From an uncultured Actinomycetes bacterium (GTDB lineage Bacteria > Actinomycetota > Actinomycetes > S36-B12): DNA of 9,840 bases. The notes under the pieces were generated by a model that searched no databases, was not told the DNA's origin, and saw only the letters and a list, made by a program, of their open reading frames with translations. Within the stretch, counting starts at the first letter, position 1. Each line of letters starts with the position of its first letter. A program made the position numbers and the translations under genes. Below are positions 6,986-9,840 of this stretch, one piece after another. The stretch is taken from positions 1 through 9,840 of the forward strand of contig CAJIYV010000148.1 in the NCBI GenBank assembly GCA_905181745.1, in the 5' to 3' direction.

Positions 6986-8347
6986 ATGGAGCGCAGAATT
7001 TTCGGAATTGAGACGGAGTACGGCGTTACGTGCACCTTTAAGGGGCAGCGTCGACTCAGCCCCGACGAAGTAGCGCGCTACCTGTTTCGAAGGGTGGTGA
7101 GTTGGGGGAGAAGCAGCAATGTTTTCTTGGCAAATGGAGCCAGGTTGTATCTCGACGTGGGATCCCACCCTGAATACGCGACTGCCGAGTGCGACGACTT
7201 CTTGGAACTACTCGCCCAAGATCGCGCGGGTGAACGGATCCTGGAGGGTCTGGGTATCGAGGCAGAGGAGCGCCTGACCCAGGAGGGAATCCATGGAGAC
7301 GTGTATCTGTTCAAGAACAACACCGATTCGGCGGGGAATTCCTATGGGTGTCACGAGAACTTCTTGCTTGATAGACACACAGACTTCGCGCCCTTGGCCG
7401 AGACATTCATTCCGTTCCTGATTAGCAGGCAGATCATCGTGGGCGCGGGAAAAGTGGTGCAGACTCCGCGTGGGTCCACCTACGCGGTGAGCCAGCGGGC
7501 AGACCACATTTGGGAGGGGGTCTCCAGCGCTACCACGCGTTCCCGGCCGATCATCAATACCCGAGATGAACCACATGCGGATGCGGACCTGTATCGCCGG
7601 CTTCACGTAATCGTGGGCGATAGCAATATGAGTGAGACAACCAATCTGCTCAAGGTTGTGTCCGCTCACCTTGTGTTGTCAATGATTGAGTCTGGCGTGG
7701 TCATGGCAGATCTCACGCTGGCAAATCCGATCCGAGCAATTCGCGAAATCAGTCATGACACAACCGGGACCCGCAAAGTCAAGCTCGCTAACGGCCGAGA
7801 ATTGTCGGCGATTGAGATGCAGAGTGAATATTTTCAGAAGGTGTCCGAATTCGTGGCACATCGAGAGTTGGTCGACTCGACAACGCAACGGGTCATGGAG
7901 CTCTGGGAGCGGTCGATTAAAGCGGTCGGATCCGGCGATTTACACCTGATCGACCGTGAAATCGATTGGGTGATAAAACTTCGTCTGTTAAACCGATACA
8001 TGCAAAAAAACAATCTGACTCTAGAAAGCGCCCGGATTGCCCAACTAGATTTGGCGTATCATGATATTCGCCGCGATAGAGGCCTGTACTACTTGCTTGA
8101 GCGTGGCGGGGCAGTGGAATCGATTTTGAGCCACGAGCAGATCGCCAAGGCACAGGATCACCCGCCACAAACTACCCGGGCTAAATTGCGCGGAGATTTC
8201 ATTACCAGAGCTCAGGAACGACGTAGGGATTACACGGTTGACTGGGTGCATCTGAAACTCAACGACCAGGGGCAGCGGACTGTATTACTGAAGGACCCGT
8301 TCCAACACACCGATGAGCGGGTTGACCGACTCATAGCGTCCATGTAG
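6986..8347 (+). CDS. pafA: PafA, Pup-protein ligase
   Basis: PafA uses ATP to phosphorylate the C-terminal Glu of deamidated Pup and joins it to a substrate lysine. The 453 residues are almost the same length as the M. tuberculosis enzyme (452) and collinear with it. Landmarks are GIETEYGVTCTF (7-18; Glu9 and Glu11), RRLSPDEVARYLFRRVVSWG (22-41), NGARLYLDVGSHPEYATAE (50-68; Asp57 is the catalytic base), FKNNTDSAGNSYGCHENF (108-125), TTRSRPIINTRDEPHAD (182-198), RLHVIVGDSNMSETTNLLK (204-222) and the C-terminal DWVHLKLNDQGQRTVLLKDP. It lacks the extra loop of Dop, which assigns it firmly to PafA. The gap to prcA is 29 bases and the next gene begins 7 bases after the stop, so it is probably cotranscribed with both. 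Confidence 0.97.
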   Translation: MERRIFGIETEYGVTCTFKGQRRLSPDEVARYLFRRVVSWGRSSNVFLANGARLYLDVGSHPEYATAECDDFLELLAQDRAGERILEGLGIEAEERLTQEGIHGDVYLFKNNTDSAGNSYGCHENFLLDRHTDFAPLAETFIPFLISRQIIVGAGKVVQTPRGSTYAVSQRADHIWEGVSSATTRSRPIINTRDEPHADADLYRRLHVIVGDSNMSETTNLLKVVSAHLVLSMIESGVVMADLTLANPIRAIREISHDTTGTRKVKLANGRELSAIEMQSEYFQKVSEFVAHRELVDSTTQRVMELWERSIKAVGSGDLHLIDREIDWVIKLRLLNRYMQKNNLTLESARIAQLDLAYHDIRRDRGLYYLLERGGAVESILSHEQIAKAQDHPPQTTRAKLRGDFITRAQERRRDYTVDWVHLKLNDQGQRTVLLKDPFQHTDERVDRLIASM

Positions 8348-8348
8348 G

Positions 8349-8354
8349 TATCCT
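8349..8354 (+). promoter_or_regulatory. possible -10 box for a leaderless FKBP lipoprotein transcript
   Basis: TATCCT is followed by six bases and an in-frame GTG at 8361, the same geometry as for the nuclease, trmI and pup. Here an alternative start at GTG 8355 has an AGG at 8346-8348 as a weak ribosome-binding site, so the evidence conflicts. An overlapping reading, TTGACC (8322-8327), 17 bases, TAGGTA (8345-8350), has a good -35 but a -10 lacking the final T. Confidence 0.25.
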
Positions 8355-8939
8355 GTGTCAGTGAGAAAACATCTAACTGCTGCCGTCATCGCTGTTACTT
8401 CACTGTTTTTAGTCGTAGGCTGTTCAAGTAGCCAAGACACTGATCCAGAGTTTGTCGAGGGCAGTAACACGGTAGGCCCGTATTCGGTCAATGACTGCGT
8501 GGTGGCCGCACCCGTGATCTCAGAGAGTGCACCAGCAGGCACCCCTATCGGGGGTCTCGTGATTGGTGAAGGGGCAATACCTTCGATCAGCGTGGGCCCA
8601 GATTCAGCCCCGGCAATTGAACTTACATCTACAGAATTGGTCCCGGGTAACGGAGCCAGTGTGGCTCTTGGGGACACCATCACCGTTAACTATTGCGGGG
8701 TGGGTCAAGCGTCAGGGGCCCTTTTCGATTCTTCATGGACGAGGGGTGAACCGGCAACCTTTCAACTTGCGCCTGGCGCACTTATTGAAGGCTGGACTCA
8801 AGGTGTTCCCGGGATGCAGATCGGGGAGCGCCGGCTGTTGGAAATCCCCGGAGATTTGGGCTATGGCGCAAATCCTCCCGGCGGAATTGAACCGAATGAA
8901 ACCCTCATTTTCGTTGTTGAACTCGTCTCAATTGATTAG
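8355..8939 (+). CDS. FKBP-type peptidyl-prolyl isomerase, lipoprotein
   Basis: This is a secreted, membrane-anchored prolyl isomerase. Residues 1-22 form a lipoprotein signal peptide: RKH, a hydrophobic core, then LVVGC with the lipidated Cys23, followed by a Ser/Asp-rich linker. The FKBP domain spans about 107-193, and its active-site residues are present: Tyr113, Phe124/Asp125 (LFDSSWTRGE), Phe136, Ile144 and Trp147 (LIEGWTQG), Tyr170 (LGYG) and Phe186. Residues 66-100 contain a GEGAIPSISV segment that resembles the strand-like lead-in before the FKBP domain in other actinobacterial lipoproteins. Cys48 and Cys114 could pair outside the membrane. The start is GTG 8355 or GTG 8361; both leave the signal peptide intact. 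It begins 7 bases after pafA. FKBP genes between pafA and pafB occur in other actinobacteria; a role in pupylation is not established. Confidence 0.9.
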   Translation: MSVRKHLTAAVIAVTSLFLVVGCSSSQDTDPEFVEGSNTVGPYSVNDCVVAAPVISESAPAGTPIGGLVIGEGAIPSISVGPDSAPAIELTSTELVPGNGASVALGDTITVNYCGVGQASGALFDSSWTRGEPATFQLAPGALIEGWTQGVPGMQIGERRLLEIPGDLGYGANPPGGIEPNETLIFVVELVSID

Positions 8940-8975
8940 TCCTGAGTAACATAACTTCACAGAAAAGGAACAAGC

Positions 8976-9341
8976 ATGTCGCAACTAAGCAAGCCGGAAA
9001 TCGATTTCGTCGAAGGCCCCGCACCCACTGAATTGGTGAGCACCGACCTGGTCCTGGGAACAGGAGCAGAAGCAGCGCCAGGCGCTGCTGTTGACGTACA
9101 TTACGTGGGGGTAGATTTTGAAACCGGCGAGCAATTCGATGCCTCGTGGGACCGCGGTGAGAGTATTAACTTCCCGCTTTCTGGCCTGATTGCGGGTTGG
9201 CAGGAGGGTATCCCCGGAATGAAAGTTGGCGGCCGCAGGCAATTAGTGATTCCTCCAGCGTTAGCGTACGGAGAGTCCGGCGGTCATCGGCTCTCGGGAC
9301 GCACACTAGTTTTCATCATCGATCTGCTCGACGTTAAATAG
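8976..9341 (+). CDS. FKBP-type peptidyl-prolyl isomerase, cytosolic
   Basis: This 121-residue single-domain FKBP has no signal peptide or membrane segment, so it should act in the cytosol. The N-terminus KPEIDFVEGPAPTEL (6-20) is typical of the small actinobacterial FKBPs. Active-site positions are Tyr43 (VHYVG), Phe54/Asp55 (FDASWDRGE), Phe66, Ile72 and Trp75 (LIAGWQEG), Tyr98 (LAYGES) and Phe113 (TLVF). The segment FPLSGLIAGW is about two residues shorter than the usual FPLGxGxVIxGW, so the turn before the active-site helix is tightened. The ribosome-binding site AAAAGGAA (8963-8970) lies five bases before the ATG. It is a paralogue of the lipoprotein FKBP 36 bases upstream, so the pair covers both sides of the membrane. 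Confidence 0.92.
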   Translation: MSQLSKPEIDFVEGPAPTELVSTDLVLGTGAEAAPGAAVDVHYVGVDFETGEQFDASWDRGESINFPLSGLIAGWQEGIPGMKVGGRRQLVIPPALAYGESGGHRLSGRTLVFIIDLLDVK

Positions 9342-9357
9342 AGAAGGTCATTTTTAT

Positions 9358-9840
9358 ATGGCCAGACGCGATAAGACAGAGCGGCTACTGAACTTAGTAT
9401 TCGCCATGATGTCCACGCGTCGGGCAATTTCTCGATCGGACATCCGCGAAAATGTAGCAGGGTATGAGGATGCACGCTCAGACGAGGCTTTTGAGCGAAT
9501 GTTTGAACGCGATAAAGACGAACTGCGATCCATGGGTCTTCCCATTGACACTGTCAGCGATTCACTGGGTGAGGTCTTAGGATATCGAATTTCGCCCAGT
9601 GAATACGAATTTGTCGACCTGGAATTATCACCAGAAGACATCATCGTGTTGGGAGTCGCAGCCCAAGTCTGGGATCAGGCGGTACTCAGTGCCCCAGCCC
9701 AAACTGCTTTGCGCAAAATCGAAGCGAAATATGGCAAAAATGTGGTTACCCCACCTGCTGAACTGTCAGGGCTGGTTCGGTTACAAGCCCAGGATGTGTC
9801 CCTTCCAGTCTTACTTACCGCTGCTCGGGAGAAACGGATG
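9358..9840 (+). CDS. pafB: PafB, WYL-family transcription regulator (N-terminal part)
   Basis: The frame is open from ATG 9358 to the right edge, giving 161 residues of a protein that is usually about 330. The N-terminal 65 residues form a winged helix-turn-helix: KTERLLNLVFAMMSTRRAIS, then SRSDIRENVAGYED, then AFERMFERDKDELRSMGLPI. GYRISPSEYEFVDLELSPEDIIVLGVAAQVW matches the start of the central domain of PafB; the WYL domain is beyond the window. In mycobacteria PafB and PafC together activate SOS-independent DNA-damage genes, despite their place in the proteasome locus. AGAAGG (9342-9347) lies ten bases upstream of the start, directly after the FKBP stop. A pafC gene is expected next but cannot be seen. 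Confidence 0.93.
   Translation, partial: MARRDKTERLLNLVFAMMSTRRAISRSDIRENVAGYEDARSDEAFERMFERDKDELRSMGLPIDTVSDSLGEVLGYRISPSEYEFVDLELSPEDIIVLGVAAQVWDQAVLSAPAQTALRKIEAKYGKNVVTPPAELSGLVRLQAQDVSLPVLLTAAREKRM

Noticed and set aside
7541..7580. DNA repeat between dop (near 4412) and pafA (near 7550)
   Set aside because: The similarity comes from the shared RPIINTRDEPHAD protein motif of two ancient paralogues; codons differ throughout, so it is not a recent repeat.
7208..7669. 153-codon minus-strand frame within pafA
   Set aside because: Shadow of a highly conserved region of pafA; no ribosome-binding site or family signature.
1..9840. Mobile elements, CRISPR arrays, tRNA or rRNA genes, phage or defence genes
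   Set aside because: No transposase, direct-repeat array, inverted-terminal pair, or RNA gene pattern was seen; the window is core actinobacterial gene content.

Overview
This window is a Pup-proteasome locus of an actinobacterium (Actinomycetota). It carries an almost complete Pup-proteasome gene set in the order found in that phylum: trmI, arc/mpa, dop, pup, prcB, prcA, pafA, two FKBP-type prolyl isomerases, and the start of pafB. A RecB-type nuclease is divergent from trmI, as in Mycobacterium. Base composition by eye is only slightly above 50% G+C, and codon third positions are mixed. That is low for mycobacteria or streptomycetes and would suit a lower-GC, possibly uncultured aquatic lineage; the genus cannot be read from the sequence.

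Layout. Bases 1-99 hold what looks like the last 32 codons of a forward gene that runs tail-to-tail into the nuclease gene, with a 27-base overlap of 3' ends. The nuclease (73-963, minus strand) is a PD-(D/E)XK protein with a four-cysteine iron-sulfur signature. A 101-base divergent intergenic region follows. Everything from 1065 to the right edge then reads forward: tRNA m1A58 methyltransferase, proteasomal ATPase ARC/Mpa, Pup deamidase/depupylase Dop, Pup, proteasome beta and alpha subunits, Pup ligase PafA, a lipoprotein FKBP, a cytosolic FKBP, and the N-terminal half of PafB. No gene-free stretch exceeds about 100 bases. I saw no tRNA, rRNA, CRISPR array, insertion sequence or convincing terminator.

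How it works together. Pup ends in Gly-Gly-Gln, so Dop must first deamidate it to Glu. PafA then ligates it to substrate lysines. ARC binds Pup through its N-terminal coiled coils, unfolds the substrate and feeds it through its C-terminal Gln-Tyr-Leu tail contact into the PrcA/PrcB 20S core. Dop also removes Pup for recycling. PafB, with a PafC presumably beyond the window, is known in mycobacteria as a DNA-damage transcription activator rather than part of the degradation machine. Catalytic residues are visible in every enzyme, so the system looks functional.

The system is well known, so I do not claim a new one. The most interesting signal lies in the gene starts. The divergent nuclease, trmI, pup and one possible start of the lipoprotein FKBP each have an actinobacterial -10 hexamer (TANNNT) exactly six bases before the start codon. 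This is the geometry of leaderless mRNAs. The first three lack a good Shine-Dalgarno sequence, whereas the other genes of the cluster have one or are translationally coupled. This predicts a separate leaderless promoter for pup inside the cluster.
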